DNA of 64,000 bases from Chlorogloeopsis sp. ULAP01 (GCF_030381805.1 NZ_JAUDRH010000019.1:1-64000); one strand, 5' to 3'; positions 38,250 to 47,901 are shown, numbered from the stretch's first letter. Made by a program: numbers and translations. The notes: generated from the sequence alone by a model not told the origin.

Positions 38250-38795
38250 ATGGTCAAAATTGTTGGTATTGGTGGTAGTTTAAGAGCCGGCTCCCATAGC
38301 CAGATGGCTTTACGTCTAGCAGCGCAACGCACAGAAGCCTTAGGCGCAGAAGTAGAAATTCTCGATTTGCGAGAAATGCAGTTACCGTTTTGTACTGGAG
38401 GAGGAGAGTATCCAGATTACCCAGATGTGCAACGGTTACAAGATGCTGTTAGCAGCGCTGATGGGTTAATTTTGGCGACACCAGAGTATCACGGTAGCGT
38501 GAGTGGCGTCCTCAAAAACGCCTTAGATTTAATGAGTTTCGATCAGTTGTCTGACAAGGTTGTTGGGTTGATTAGCGTCTTGGGTGGACAATCTAACAGC
38601 AACGCCTTAAATGACTTGCGAGTCATTATGCGCTGGGTACACGCTTGGGTAATTCCCGAACAAATAGCTGTTGGGCAGGCATGGAACGCTTTTAACTCAG
38701 AAGGTAAGCTCTTAGATGAGAAGCTTTCTCAAAGATTTGACCAATTTGCCCAGAGTTTAGTTGATAATACCCGCAAGTTGCGAGGCGTGAATTAG
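38250..38795 (+). CDS. NADPH-dependent FMN reductase family protein
   Basis: The 181-residue flavodoxin-like protein has GIGGSLRAGSHSQMAL (phosphate loop for FMN), the GLILATPEYHGSVSGVLKNALD segment that contacts the flavin ring, and VVGLISVLGGQSNSNA. This is the pattern of NAD(P)H:FMN/quinone/azo/chromate reductases. It is a soluble cytoplasmic enzyme that works as a dimer or tetramer in known relatives. The natural acceptor is not known. No cysteines of the ArsH type are evident. Confidence 0.88.
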   Translation: MVKIVGIGGSLRAGSHSQMALRLAAQRTEALGAEVEILDLREMQLPFCTGGGEYPDYPDVQRLQDAVSSADGLILATPEYHGSVSGVLKNALDLMSFDQLSDKVVGLISVLGGQSNSNALNDLRVIMRWVHAWVIPEQIAVGQAWNAFNSEGKLLDEKLSQRFDQFAQSLVDNTRKLRGVN

Positions 38796-38930
38796 GGGAT
38801 AGGGAAGAGGACAAGGGGACAAGGAGTTGAGGGAGGTGAGGAAGTAATAAGAGTAAATTCTTCCCCATCTTCCCTATCTCCCTCATATGTTCCTCTCCAT
38901 CTGCCCTTGTCTCACACTCTCCCACTCTTC

Positions 38931-40046
38931 TTAATGATGGTGATGATGATGGTTGTTCGCTAACTGCGATTTAACAACTGTGCCTTGTTCTGTAAATAAC
39001 TCTTCAATGTGAGAATTTGCCCATTGGGCTGCCATAGCTAAAAACTCAGGGCGATCATTAACACAAGGCATTTGTACGTAGTTAACGCTCTTATGCTTTT
39101 TCTCTAATGCATGAATAATATGGTGTACATCCAATAGAGTTTCGTGGTTTTCTGTCGCAAAACCGATGGGCATAAACACCACAACTTTTGCACCCAGTTG
39201 AATAAGGTTTTTCGCCGCTTGTTCGGCACTTGGTTGCGTCCATTCAATTAGGGGTGTGTCGTGGTTCAACCAACCCACAGAAATTAAAGGATAACGGTTG
39301 ATTAATTTATCGCGTACCAAGTCGTATAGCGCCTGACTCTCAGTAATCCCAGAGGTGAATCCTTTGGCTTTATGGGGACAACCGTGATTCATCAAAACAA
39401 TACCTATTTCTGCTGGTAGGTAAGCTGTGGCTAAGTCCCTGGTTATTTTCTCTTCAACAAGATGAACCATCAAATCGATGTAGGCTGGTTCATTGTAAAA
39501 AGAAGGAATATAACGTAGCCCTTTTACCCAGTGTTCGTTACCATCAGCCAATTCTGATAAAGCTTTGTTAACTTGCTCGATCGCGATACCACTAGTGAAA
39601 ATAGAATCAACTACTAGTAATGGGTAAATCAGAAGTTTATCAAAACCTTGGTTTTTAATTTCTGCTAGGACTTGTGCAGGAAGGAAAGGGGCGCAGAAGT
39701 TAAATGCTTTGAATACCTGAACGCAATCGCCCCATCTTTGTTGCAAATTCTTTTCAATACCTTCTCGTTGCTTTTCAAATATAGCGTTATGGGGAGAAAT
39801 AAAATCATTGTGTTGGTGTCCCCATTCATGGCGATCAAATAAAGCCAAAATTCTTGCCAAGGGGGGATAAATCCAAGTAGGTACTGGTGCGAATTTAGCT
39901 GTTAGTAGATTTAAAGCCTGTTCGTTATAATTAGCGAAATCTTCATAGCTTTCGACTTCGCCATAGCCCATCAACAGTACGGCTACCCGTTGTTGACTTG
40001 GTAAATGCTCGTGGGTATGTTCTAGTTTTTCCGGCGTGGCAACCAC
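38931..40046 (-). CDS. Ferrochelatase-like protein with histidine-rich ends
   Basis: The 371-residue protein has the ferrochelatase fold markers: LMNHGCPHKAKGF (active-site His region of the first lobe) and IGFATENHETLLDV (matching the conserved GFxxxxxET strand with the catalytic Glu). Ferrochelatases insert Fe2+ into protoporphyrin IX; relatives insert Co or Ni into other tetrapyrroles. The N-terminus carries EHTHEH and the C-terminus ends NNHHHHHH, a natural run of six His. There is no C-terminal chlorophyll-binding-like helix, which the main cyanobacterial ferrochelatase has, so this is probably a second, specialised chelatase. Start is GTG with GAGGAA upstream. Confidence 0.75.
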   Translation of the reverse strand: MVATPEKLEHTHEHLPSQQRVAVLLMGYGEVESYEDFANYNEQALNLLTAKFAPVPTWIYPPLARILALFDRHEWGHQHNDFISPHNAIFEKQREGIEKNLQQRWGDCVQVFKAFNFCAPFLPAQVLAEIKNQGFDKLLIYPLLVVDSIFTSGIAIEQVNKALSELADGNEHWVKGLRYIPSFYNEPAYIDLMVHLVEEKITRDLATAYLPAEIGIVLMNHGCPHKAKGFTSGITESQALYDLVRDKLINRYPLISVGWLNHDTPLIEWTQPSAEQAAKNLIQLGAKVVVFMPIGFATENHETLLDVHHIIHALEKKHKSVNYVQMPCVNDRPEFLAMAAQWANSHIEELFTEQGTVVKSQLANNHHHHHH

Positions 40047-40248
40047 AATCTATTCCTCAATGTAATTAGAAGAGGTTGTTTTTCTTACTACTTAATTACT
40101 ATCCTATCCCCCCGGAGAGGATAATTACACTTAAAAGAACAAAGCTTAAAATTCATACCTGGAATGGGGGATGAGGACGCGGGAAGGTGGGGACAGAAAG
40201 AAGCAAGGGTACAGGGTGCAAGGGGGAGAAACACTAACTACTGTACGG

Positions 40249-40537
40249 GAGGCAGCGCGTTGCGGAGCCAGTGCGGTGGTGAGCCAGCGCGCCCTAGCGG
40301 CTACCCGGAGGGTAGCCGCTAGCTAACGCAACGCCTGACGGCGAACGCGTCTAGTGCCGACTTGTAGCGACTGGCGTAGACACGTAGACGGACGTAGTCC
40401 GGCTTCTCGCAGAGTAGTGGATAAGCGAAAGTAAGGGTTCCCCGGCATAAAGGAGCCAGTGCGCCCTTGCGGGTTAAGCGCGTCGAGTGCGACTGGCGTC
40501 ACCTGGCGTGGGTTAAGCGCGTTGTAGTGACTGCCGT
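40249..40537. repeat. GC-rich composite repeat cluster 2, inserted in a MITE-like element
   Basis: The MITE-like repeat at 23,571 reads AACTACTGTACGGGCGGGTT. Here the left part AACTACTGTACGGG ends at about 40,248 and the right part GCGGGTTTTAATAACAATC resumes at 40,538. Between them lie about 290 bases of GC-rich repeats, including the reverse complement of 48 bases found at 35.1 and 43.1 kb, and GTAGCCGCTAGCTAACGC also seen at 151-168. The ends, GGAGGCAG and CTGCCGT, are partly inverted. No gene is seen. Confidence 0.75.
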
Positions 40538-40590
40538 GCGGGTTTTAATAACAATCTCTCTAGGATGACGAAATATCTAAATAAACCCGC
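40538..40590. repeat. MITE-like repeat, copy 2 (right part)
   Basis: GCGGGTTTTAATAACAATCT through AAATAAACCCGC is nearly identical to the repeat at 23,571-23,627 and is likewise followed by heptamer repeats (AATGACCAATGACAAATGAC). Confidence 0.8.
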
Positions 40591-40779
40591 TCCTAGCAAT
40601 GACCAATGACAAATGACTAACTAACCATTTTGTGTCAAATTTAATAGATCAAAATCAAATCTTTAAGCTATTAATAGTATTTGGTGTTAACAAATACCTT
40701 TTTGCTGCTTGGCAATACTAAATTGTTCTGAGTTTTTCTGAAGCAAAGTGATTGTGGACACTGCTAGCATCAAAAATGG

Positions 40780-41352
40780 ATGAACATAATAATTTGCCCT
40801 GGAATCCACGAATCAAGCTTAACCGAGAATTTTGTTGCCAGCTTGAGAGAGAGAAATTTTGATACCTCAACTAGTAAAAGTTTAGTAAATATACTAGTTT
40901 TCCCAACGGATGGCTATTCGTCTTTATCGGCATTTCATATTTTGCAGTTTTTATTTGATCGCTTGAAGAATCAGCAAAAATCGCCTGTAATTTTCATAAG
41001 TTTTAGTGCTGGCGTAGTTGGGGCGATCGCATCTGCATACTTGTGGCAAAATTCCGGAGGTCATGTTAAGGCTTTTATTGCTATAGATGGATGGGGAGTT
41101 CCATTACTGGGAAATTTCCCTATCCATCGAATGAGTCATGATTATTTCACCCACTGGAGTTCCAAAATACTTGGTTGTGGGCAAAATAACTTTTATGCAG
41201 ATCCACCTGTCGAGCATTTGGATATGTGGCGATCGCCCCAGACTGTGCAAGGTTGGTGGGTAGACTTGTCTATTGGAGAATCGCAGCTACAAAAACGTCT
41301 AAGCGCGGTTGAATTTTTGTATATGCTTTTTATGCGTTATGAAGAAAATTAA
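40780..41352 (+). CDS. Alpha/beta hydrolase-like protein
   Basis: The 190-residue protein has an N-terminal strand IIICPGIHES (oxyanion-hole-like loop) and the nucleophile elbow FISFSAGVVG (S-x-S-A-G in place of GxSxG), then IAIDGWGVPL and a possible catalytic His in VEHLDMWRS. Length is at the short end for a lipase-like hydrolase. Cyanobacteria carry many such uncharacterised proteins. The substrate is unknown. It precedes the MFS gene by 126 bases on the same strand. Confidence 0.6.
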   Translation: MNIIICPGIHESSLTENFVASLRERNFDTSTSKSLVNILVFPTDGYSSLSAFHILQFLFDRLKNQQKSPVIFISFSAGVVGAIASAYLWQNSGGHVKAFIAIDGWGVPLLGNFPIHRMSHDYFTHWSSKILGCGQNNFYADPPVEHLDMWRSPQTVQGWWVDLSIGESQLQKRLSAVEFLYMLFMRYEEN

Positions 41353-41478
41353 TCCGGAAAGCATAGGGATGAAGCAGGAGTGACAATGTGATGGGGTGAT
41401 AGGTTAAAAATTAACCTTAAACCTCCCCAAATCTCCCCGCTTTCCGCTGTTTTCCCTATTCCCCCAACCCTGATTCTG

Positions 41479-42741
41479 ATGTTTCCAACTGAACCTGCTG
41501 CCGTAAATAATGGATTTGGTGTTCTGCTTAAAAACCGTGGCTTTATGCTGCTGTGGATAGGACAGTTATTATCCCAGATGGCCGATAAAGTCTTCTTTGT
41601 TTTGATGGTAGCCCTACTAGAAAACTACCCACCTCCTGTCGGTTTAGCACAAAACTCCATGTACTCAACTTTGATGATGGCGTTTACAATACCAGCCATT
41701 CTGTTTGGTTCTGCTGGGGGTGTCTTTGTTGACCGCTTTCCGAAAAAGATTATCATGGTTGGCTCTGATTTGGTACGCGGTCTATTAACGTTGCTAATTC
41801 CCTTTTTGCCACGGGAGTTCCTGGTTCTGTTACTGATGACTTTTGCGATCTCCACAATCACGCAGTTTTTTGCCCCCGCAGAGCAAGCAGCCATTCCGTT
41901 GATAGTACGAAAAGAAAATTTAATGGCAGCTAATGCGCTATTTAGCAGCACGATGATGGGCGCTCTCATTGTTGGGTTTGCGATCGGTGAACCAATATTG
42001 AGTTGGTCGAAAGATGTGCTAGGGCCAAATTACGGTCAAGAGCTTGTTGTCACCATCTTATACCTATCTTCTGCGGGCATGATGCAGTTTATCAACTTTA
42101 AAGACAACAGAACTCTTGATAATAGTGAACCTGTCATCCATCCTTGGACAGACTTTAAACAGGGCTTGCGCTATCTCAAAAGTAATCGTTTAGTACTAAA
42201 CGCCATGCTGCAACTAATCACTCTATATTGTGTATTTGCAGCTTTAACGGTGTTGGCAATTCGATTGGCAGAGGAATTTGGCTTAAAAGAGAAACAATTC
42301 GGCTTTTTCTTAGCAGCAGCAGGGGTAGGAATGGTCTTGGGAGCAGCAATTTTGGGGCATTGGGCTGATAAAGTACATCACAAGCCTTTACCCTTGTTTG
42401 GATTTTTAATGATGGCAGTAGTTTTGGGAGTATTTACCTTTACCCATAATTTATTGTTAGCGTTGGGGCTTTGTGCCGTCTTGGGAATTGGTGCAGCTTT
42501 AGTTGGTGTACCAATGCAAACTTTAATTCAACAGCAAACACCACCTTCAATGCATGGTAAAGTATTTGGATTTCAAAATCATGCCGTTAACATTGCTCTG
42601 TCGGCTCCACTGGTAATTACTGGCCCTGTCACTGATGCTTTGGGCTTGCGAAGCGTGCTTGTGGGAATGAGCGTAATTGTTGCTGTAGTTGGTGTGTGGG
42701 CTTGGCAAAATACCCGTAAAGTTTTGCAAGATGTGATTTAG
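41479..42741 (+). CDS. Major facilitator superfamily transporter
   Basis: The 420-residue protein has twelve likely membrane helices, the loop 2-3 pattern GGVFVDRFPKKIIMVGSDLVRG (the MFS GxxxDRxGRR-like motif) and a repeat of it in the second half (GHWADKVHHKPL). Overall it resembles the MFS_3/LplT-like branch (RFFAPAEQAAIP-type segment). Substrates in this branch include drugs, siderophores and lysophospholipids, and cannot be told here. Confidence 0.85.
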   Translation: MFPTEPAAVNNGFGVLLKNRGFMLLWIGQLLSQMADKVFFVLMVALLENYPPPVGLAQNSMYSTLMMAFTIPAILFGSAGGVFVDRFPKKIIMVGSDLVRGLLTLLIPFLPREFLVLLLMTFAISTITQFFAPAEQAAIPLIVRKENLMAANALFSSTMMGALIVGFAIGEPILSWSKDVLGPNYGQELVVTILYLSSAGMMQFINFKDNRTLDNSEPVIHPWTDFKQGLRYLKSNRLVLNAMLQLITLYCVFAALTVLAIRLAEEFGLKEKQFGFFLAAAGVGMVLGAAILGHWADKVHHKPLPLFGFLMMAVVLGVFTFTHNLLLALGLCAVLGIGAALVGVPMQTLIQQQTPPSMHGKVFGFQNHAVNIALSAPLVITGPVTDALGLRSVLVGMSVIVAVVGVWAWQNTRKVLQDVI

Positions 42742-43358
42742 AACGAAGGCAGACGGCAGACGGCGGAAGGTTTTTTCTACTACACCCCTGTACCCTTACA
42801 CACGCCAGATGGCGCCAGTCGCACTCGACGCGCTTAACCCGACGCCACTTAAGCTCATCCCCCGACTGAAGTCTGGGGGATGAAAGCGGGCCGAAGTGAA
42901 TTGGGAATTGGGCATTGGCCAATGCATGAATGCCCCTTGCCCCAAGACGACGGACGACGATTCTGAGCGCCCCTTAAAGGAACGGGCTTCCCCGTCGTCT
43001 TTTGGTGACGCCAGGTGCTACCCTGCGGGAAGCCGCCCTCTGGGCGTCTACAACGCGCTTAACCCGACGCCAGGTGCTACAACGCGCTTAACCCGCAAGG
43101 GCGCACTGGCTCCTTTATGCCGGGGAACCTTACTTTCGCTTATCCGCCTTCGGCGTCTACGGCAGTCGCTCATGGGGGAGACCCCCTGTTCTGCGCGCTG
43201 CCTCACCACCACACTGGCTCCCCTACACCCTCTTTCAATTCATAAATCAGTCTCTTATGTCAAGGATAGGGAACAATCTCAATTAATTATGAGAGTTTTA
43301 AATTAAAATGAAATTTTAAATACAGAATTTCAGCTTTATCTTAGCTATCACGTGAGGT
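42742..43358. repeat. GC-rich composite repeat cluster 3
   Basis: The gap contains CATCCCCCGACTGAAGTCTGGGGGATG (a palindrome at 42,857-42,883, given here only for its arms), a GACGAC/GTCGTC-armed block at 42,950-43,010, and the block 43,014-43,146 shared with clusters 1 and 2. A short internal duplication (GACGCCAGGTGCTAC) lengthens this copy. The end near 43,300-43,358 is the ilvB upstream region. Open frames over the cluster are not supported. Confidence 0.75.
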
Positions 43359-43364
43359 TTGACT

Positions 43365-45257
43365 GTGCGATCGCGTTCCCAAATAGGTGCCACACAAATT
43401 GAGAATCACACCCAGTCTAATGTCTCCTTGTCGCCAGTCGCAATGCCCAGACGTGCTTCTGGTGGTTTTGCATTGCTTGACAGTCTCAAACGCCACGGCG
43501 TTGAATATATTTTTGGTTATCCTGGCGGCGCGATTCTGCCAATTTATGATGAACTTTATTTTGAACAAGCCTCTGGCGGTATTAAGCACATCCTAGTCAG
43601 ACACGAACAAGGCGCAGCCCATGCCGCAGATGGCTACGCTCGCGCTACGGGCAAGGTAGGAGTGTGCTTTGGTACTTCTGGCCCAGGGGCGACTAATTTA
43701 GTCACAGGCATTGCTACTGCCTACATGGATTCGATTCCGATGGTAGTTGTCACAGGACAAGTGCCACGGAAAATGATTGGTACGGATGCGTTTCAAGAAA
43801 CTGATATTTACGGAATTACGCTACCAATCGTCAAGCACTCTTACGTAGTGCGTGATCCCAAAGATATGGGACGAATTGTGGCTGAGGCATTCCATATTGC
43901 CAGTACGGGAAGACCTGGCCCTGTTTTGGTTGATGTCCCCAAAGACGTGGCATTTGAAGAATTTGACTATGTGCCAGTAGAACCGGGTTCAGTAAAATTA
44001 CCTGGATATCGCCCGACTGTAAAAGGAAATCCACGCCAGATTAACGCCGCAATTCAACTGATTCGCGAAAGCCGTCGTCCTTTACTGTACGTGGGTGGAG
44101 GTGCGATCGCCTCTGGTGCTTACGAAGAACTTCAAGAACTAGCTGAACTCTTCAATATTCCCGTCACTACTACATTGATGGGTTTGGGTGCCTTTGACGA
44201 ACATCATCCCTTGTCTTTAAATATGTTGGGAATGCACGGCACTGCTTATGCCAACTTTGCTGTCACTGACTGCGACTTGCTGATTTGTGTTGGTGCAAGA
44301 TTTGACGATCGCGTCACTGGCAAGCTGGATGAATTCGCTTCCCGCGCTAAAGTTATTCACATTGACATTGATCCCGCAGAAGTCGGCAAAAACCGCGTTC
44401 CCGATGTACCCATCGTTGGAGACGTGAAAAACGTCCTCACTGATATTTTGCGGCGATGTCGAGAATTGGATATCAAGAGTACGCCCAACCAAACCCAAGA
44501 ATGGTTGAGATTAATCAATCGCTGGAAGGAAGAATATCCCCTGGTAGTTCCCCAGCATCCAGATAGTATGTCACCGCAAGAGGTGATTGTAGAAGTAGCT
44601 CGGCAAGCGCCCAATGCCATCTACACCACTGATGTCGGACAACATCAAATGTGGTCAGCGCAATTTCTCAAAACAGGGCCGCGACGCTGGATTTCTAGTG
44701 GTGGATTGGGAACGATGGGCTTTGGCTTGCCTGCCGCAATGGGTGCCAAAGTTGCTTTCCCCGAACAAGAAGTTATCTGTATTAGCGGTGATGCCAGCTT
44801 CCAGATGTGCTTGCAAGAACTTGGTACTCTAGCACAGTATGGCATTAATGTCAAGACTGTAATTGTCAATAATGGCTGGCAAGGCATGGTGCGTCAATGG
44901 CAGCAAGCTTTCCACGGCGAGCGTTACTCATGCTCGAATATGGAAGTAGGAATGCCAGATGTTGAGTTACTGTGCAAAGCTTATGGGATCAAGGGCATAG
45001 TCATCAATAGCCGGGAGGAATTGCCAAATGCGATCGCCGAAATGTTAGCTCACAATGGCCCGGTAATTATCGATGCCCATGTCACCAAAGATGAAAACTG
45101 CTACCCAATGGTAGCCCCCGGTAAGAGCAACGCTCAAATGGTTGGCTTACCCAAGCAGGCTCCAAAAACCGACGTAGAACCTGTGTATTGTGGCAATTGT
45201 GGTGCGAAAAATGCTCCTAATAATAACTTCTGTCCTGAGTGTGGGACTAAGTTGTAA
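43365..45257 (+). CDS. ilvB: Acetolactate synthase large subunit with C-terminal zinc ribbon
   Basis: The protein (about 630 residues) is a thiamine-diphosphate enzyme: catalytic Glu in RHEQGAAHAADGYAR, ThDP/Mg site GDASFQMCLQELGTLAQYGINVKTVIVNN, and the GMVRQWQQ segment of acetohydroxyacid synthase. It joins two pyruvates (or pyruvate and 2-oxobutyrate) in branched-chain amino acid synthesis. Past the normal end (about residue 600) it carries YCGNCGAKNAPNNNFCPECG, a four-Cys zinc ribbon not part of the catalytic core. GTG 43,365 is preferred over TTG 43,359 because GAGG lies at proper spacing only for the GTG. The regulatory subunit ilvN is not adjacent. Confidence 0.93.
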   Translation: MRSRSQIGATQIENHTQSNVSLSPVAMPRRASGGFALLDSLKRHGVEYIFGYPGGAILPIYDELYFEQASGGIKHILVRHEQGAAHAADGYARATGKVGVCFGTSGPGATNLVTGIATAYMDSIPMVVVTGQVPRKMIGTDAFQETDIYGITLPIVKHSYVVRDPKDMGRIVAEAFHIASTGRPGPVLVDVPKDVAFEEFDYVPVEPGSVKLPGYRPTVKGNPRQINAAIQLIRESRRPLLYVGGGAIASGAYEELQELAELFNIPVTTTLMGLGAFDEHHPLSLNMLGMHGTAYANFAVTDCDLLICVGARFDDRVTGKLDEFASRAKVIHIDIDPAEVGKNRVPDVPIVGDVKNVLTDILRRCRELDIKSTPNQTQEWLRLINRWKEEYPLVVPQHPDSMSPQEVIVEVARQAPNAIYTTDVGQHQMWSAQFLKTGPRRWISSGGLGTMGFGLPAAMGAKVAFPEQEVICISGDASFQMCLQELGTLAQYGINVKTVIVNNGWQGMVRQWQQAFHGERYSCSNMEVGMPDVELLCKAYGIKGIVINSREELPNAIAEMLAHNGPVIIDAHVTKDENCYPMVAPGKSNAQMVGLPKQAPKTDVEPVYCGNCGAKNAPNNNFCPECGTKL

Positions 45258-45292
45258 GAGCAAAACACAGCAATACTAAATTAAATTAAATG

Positions 45293-45319
45293 GGGTGGGT
45301 AATGCCCACCCTATTTTTT
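45293..45319 (+). terminator. Rho-independent terminator of ilvB
   Basis: GGGTGGG (45,293-45,299) pairs with CCCACCC (45,305-45,311) around five bases, followed by TATTTTTTA. It lies 36 bases after the ilvB stop codon. Confidence 0.8.
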
Positions 45320-45380
45320 AGTTTGTGTCTTGAGGTGCGATCGCACCTCAAGCAGGTGAAAATTTCTATAAGTCCAAACT

Positions 45381-46436
45381 ATGTATTTCCCGCCATACAA
45401 TCCGCCACTATTTTTGCAAAATGGAGTGGCAATGACTGTCTATGCTTCTTTGTGGGGATCTCTTAACTGGGAAAAATCTACAAAATTTCCAGAGCCTCCT
45501 TACAAGGAACAAATTTTTAGAGGTGGGCAAGGCGTACCAATTTTTGGCTGGGTGGCTATACCTAAAAATGCTCACAGCACAATTATCGGCACCTATGGTA
45601 TTACAGGGGACTTAGAAAACCAATGGTTTCTTAGGCTTCTTGGACGTAAGGCATACACACAAGGATATGCTGTAGTTTTATTTGATTGGCGCGCTCATGG
45701 TAAAACAGCCAATTTGTCACCGACGCTAACTAGTGATGGTTTGTATGAGGGGGAAGATTTTGTCCGCATTGCCGCAACTGCTGCAAAAATGGGATGTCCA
45801 AGCAAATTTTGGTTTACAGGTTATTCTTTAGGGGGGCAATTAGCACTGTGGGCAGTTAAAGCAGCAATGGAACTGACTCAGAGCACAGAAAATTTAGGCA
45901 TTACAGTAAGTGATATTGGTGGTGCAGCAGTCATTTGTCCTAACTTAGATTCGCGACGCTCTCTTACTTATTTAGTCAGCTACCCAGCAGGTAAATATTT
46001 TGAAGCCAGGATTGCCCAGAGTCTGAAAAATTTAGCATGGCAACTTCACCAAGCCCATCCTGGAAGTTTCGAGAAAGAGGCGATTGAAAGAGCGAATAGC
46101 ATCTGGGGTTTTGACCGGGAACTAGTGATTGGAAGATTGGGTTTTTCTTCGCCTGAGGCTTACTATGACGCTAGCAGTGCTTTGCCATTACTAAAAAGTC
46201 TTTCCAAACCAACTTTAATTCTCTACGCACAAGACGATCCCTTCTTTGATCCAGCAATCGTCCCTGATTTACAAGCAATCTGCGCTAAGAATCCAGCTAT
46301 AGATTTATTACTCACTCATCATGGTGGTCATGTTGGCTATTTAAGTAGCAACCGGTGCCAGCGTCAAGCACAAGACTCGGATTTATGGTGGGCGTGGAAC
46401 CGGATTTTACAGTGGCTTGAGCAACAATCAAAATAA
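45381..46436 (+). CDS. Alpha/beta hydrolase (YheT-like)
   Basis: The 351-residue protein has the hydrolase order: VLFDWRAHGKT, nucleophile elbow FTGYSLGGQLALWA, acid region LYAQDDPFFDP and catalytic His in HHGGHVGYL. The segment around WRAHG and the C-terminal GGHxGY are typical of the YheT/ABHD1-3 group of predicted esterases. There is no signal peptide. Substrate unknown. Confidence 0.82.
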   Translation: MYFPPYNPPLFLQNGVAMTVYASLWGSLNWEKSTKFPEPPYKEQIFRGGQGVPIFGWVAIPKNAHSTIIGTYGITGDLENQWFLRLLGRKAYTQGYAVVLFDWRAHGKTANLSPTLTSDGLYEGEDFVRIAATAAKMGCPSKFWFTGYSLGGQLALWAVKAAMELTQSTENLGITVSDIGGAAVICPNLDSRRSLTYLVSYPAGKYFEARIAQSLKNLAWQLHQAHPGSFEKEAIERANSIWGFDRELVIGRLGFSSPEAYYDASSALPLLKSLSKPTLILYAQDDPFFDPAIVPDLQAICAKNPAIDLLLTHHGGHVGYLSSNRCQRQAQDSDLWWAWNRILQWLEQQSK

Positions 46437-47313
46437 ATATCTTGATATTTCGGAAATTTCCTTAGTGGCAATTAGTTGACTGCTATAACTTCTTTGTTAA
46501 TATTTTCGGCGATCGCTTGCGCACTTGCCTTGCACTAGACAGTTGAGTGTGCTGTTTATCTTGTATCTATCAAAATAGGAAAGTCAGTAACAAATAACTG
46601 GAGTGAGAAAGATTTACATTAACATTTCTAGAGTAAAGCAAGTAGCGTGATAATACTTATTTTTTTCATTTCAAGGAAGTTTTTACACAATAGCGTGCAA
46701 TAATGTACAAGTAGAATAAAACAAGCGTTAACACTCAATTATGAGTACAAAATGCTTCCCATCAAAAACCATGTAAGACTTATAAAGCACTTTTTAAAAG
46801 AATGCCGCAAGTCTGAAACTATGCTTTAAGTATAAGTAAGTATTGGTTGAGATATTGGAACTATACAGTTAACTCTTGCTTTATAACCTGTAAGTACATC
46901 ATCTCTGCGGACGAACCATACCCTAATTATAGTAGGCAGGCTAGGTCAGTAACTGAGGCAAGAAAACTTATTTCTGGGTTGATTGTCATCAACATTCAAC
47001 TCCTGCAACAGTTATTCACAAAATTTGAGTTGTATGCATTAAGATACAACATTCAGATTTACAATTTGCCAAATTTCAAAAATTTGGTGAAACAGAAGAT
47101 ATTTCGTGTTTCCTCAGTTTAAAAAAAACCAATCCAAACTGTTTGGATGGTACAGATTATTGCTTGTCATCCTATTCCAAAAGGGTTTGACTCAAAGCAA
47201 ATGTGACTATTAAAAAAGATAGCCATCTGCTTTGCCATGCCGTCTTTGCAGCGCGATGTACAAATACCAAATGGAAGTTAAGTCTAAGTTATTTGTCATT
47301 ACCGCAGGAGGTC
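46437..47313. other. Long intergenic region, no supported gene
   Basis: AT-rich DNA with a GGCGATCGC site near 46,509. A 91-codon frame at 46,847-47,122 has no recognisable domain, a non-ATG start and no ribosome binding site. A short palindrome CCAAACTGTTTGG lies near 47,134-47,146. The sodC leader occupies the last 100 bases. Confidence 0.4.
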
Positions 47314-47901
47314 ATGGTGATCAAGTTTTCGCCACTAAAACCTTTATTTTTCATTAGTCTTTGTTTGGCACTAGTCTGGGGATTTCTATTCGGGCAACCG
47401 AGTATGTCGCAGACTCTGCCACAAGCACAAGTTCAGATTACGGGTGATGAAATTAGTGGTACTCTAAACCTCACTCAGCGTCAAGATGGTGTGGTAGAAA
47501 TTCAAGGACAAGTTCGAGGCAGTACAGCAAAGCTGGCTCCTGGTTTACACGGTTTCCATATTCATTCTGTAGGAGTGTGCGACCCCAATGCTAGTCCTGC
47601 TTATAGCAGTGCCGGCGGACACTTTGATCCTGGGCCTTTTGGTAATGAACTTCCTGTACAGGATAACCATCCCTATCATATGGGTGACTTGCCCAACTTA
47701 GAAGTGAATGCGCTGGGCATTGCAACTTACAGTACCCAGACTAGTCGAGTCACAATAACAGAAAGCCCCCTCACCCTGTTTGATGGAGATGGTAGTGCAG
47801 TCATCGTTCACCTGTTACCAGATCAACAAAAAGCAGGTGGAACAGCAGCAGAAGCTGGTGGGGGAAGAATAGCCTGTGGAGTAGTGACTCGTAGTCTATA
47901 G
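47314..47901 (+). CDS. sodC: Cu/Zn superoxide dismutase, exported
   Basis: From ATG 47,314 (GCAGGAGGTC upstream) the product has 195 residues. It starts with a signal or membrane anchor (PLFFISLCLALVWGFLFG), then the SodC fold: copper ligands in HGFHIHSVG, zinc site residues in AGGHFDPG and HPYHMGDLPN, and the electrostatic loop end GGRIACGVV. The disulfide Cys pair (GVCD and RIACG) is present. It removes superoxide in the periplasm. The longer frame back to 47,203 is rejected because it lacks a ribosome binding site and would bury the signal peptide. Confidence 0.92.
   Translation: MVIKFSPLKPLFFISLCLALVWGFLFGQPSMSQTLPQAQVQITGDEISGTLNLTQRQDGVVEIQGQVRGSTAKLAPGLHGFHIHSVGVCDPNASPAYSSAGGHFDPGPFGNELPVQDNHPYHMGDLPNLEVNALGIATYSTQTSRVTITESPLTLFDGDGSAVIVHLLPDQQKAGGTAAEAGGGRIACGVVTRSL

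Noticed and set aside
42857..42883. End of an IS200/IS605 element
   Set aside because: The palindrome resembles such ends, but no TnpA or TnpB remnant or second end is found nearby.
42896..43306. 136-codon plus-strand frame upstream of ilvB
   Set aside because: It overlaps the third repeat cluster, including its internal duplication.
46847..47122. 91-codon plus-strand frame upstream of sodC
   Set aside because: No recognisable domain, no ribosome binding site and a non-ATG start.
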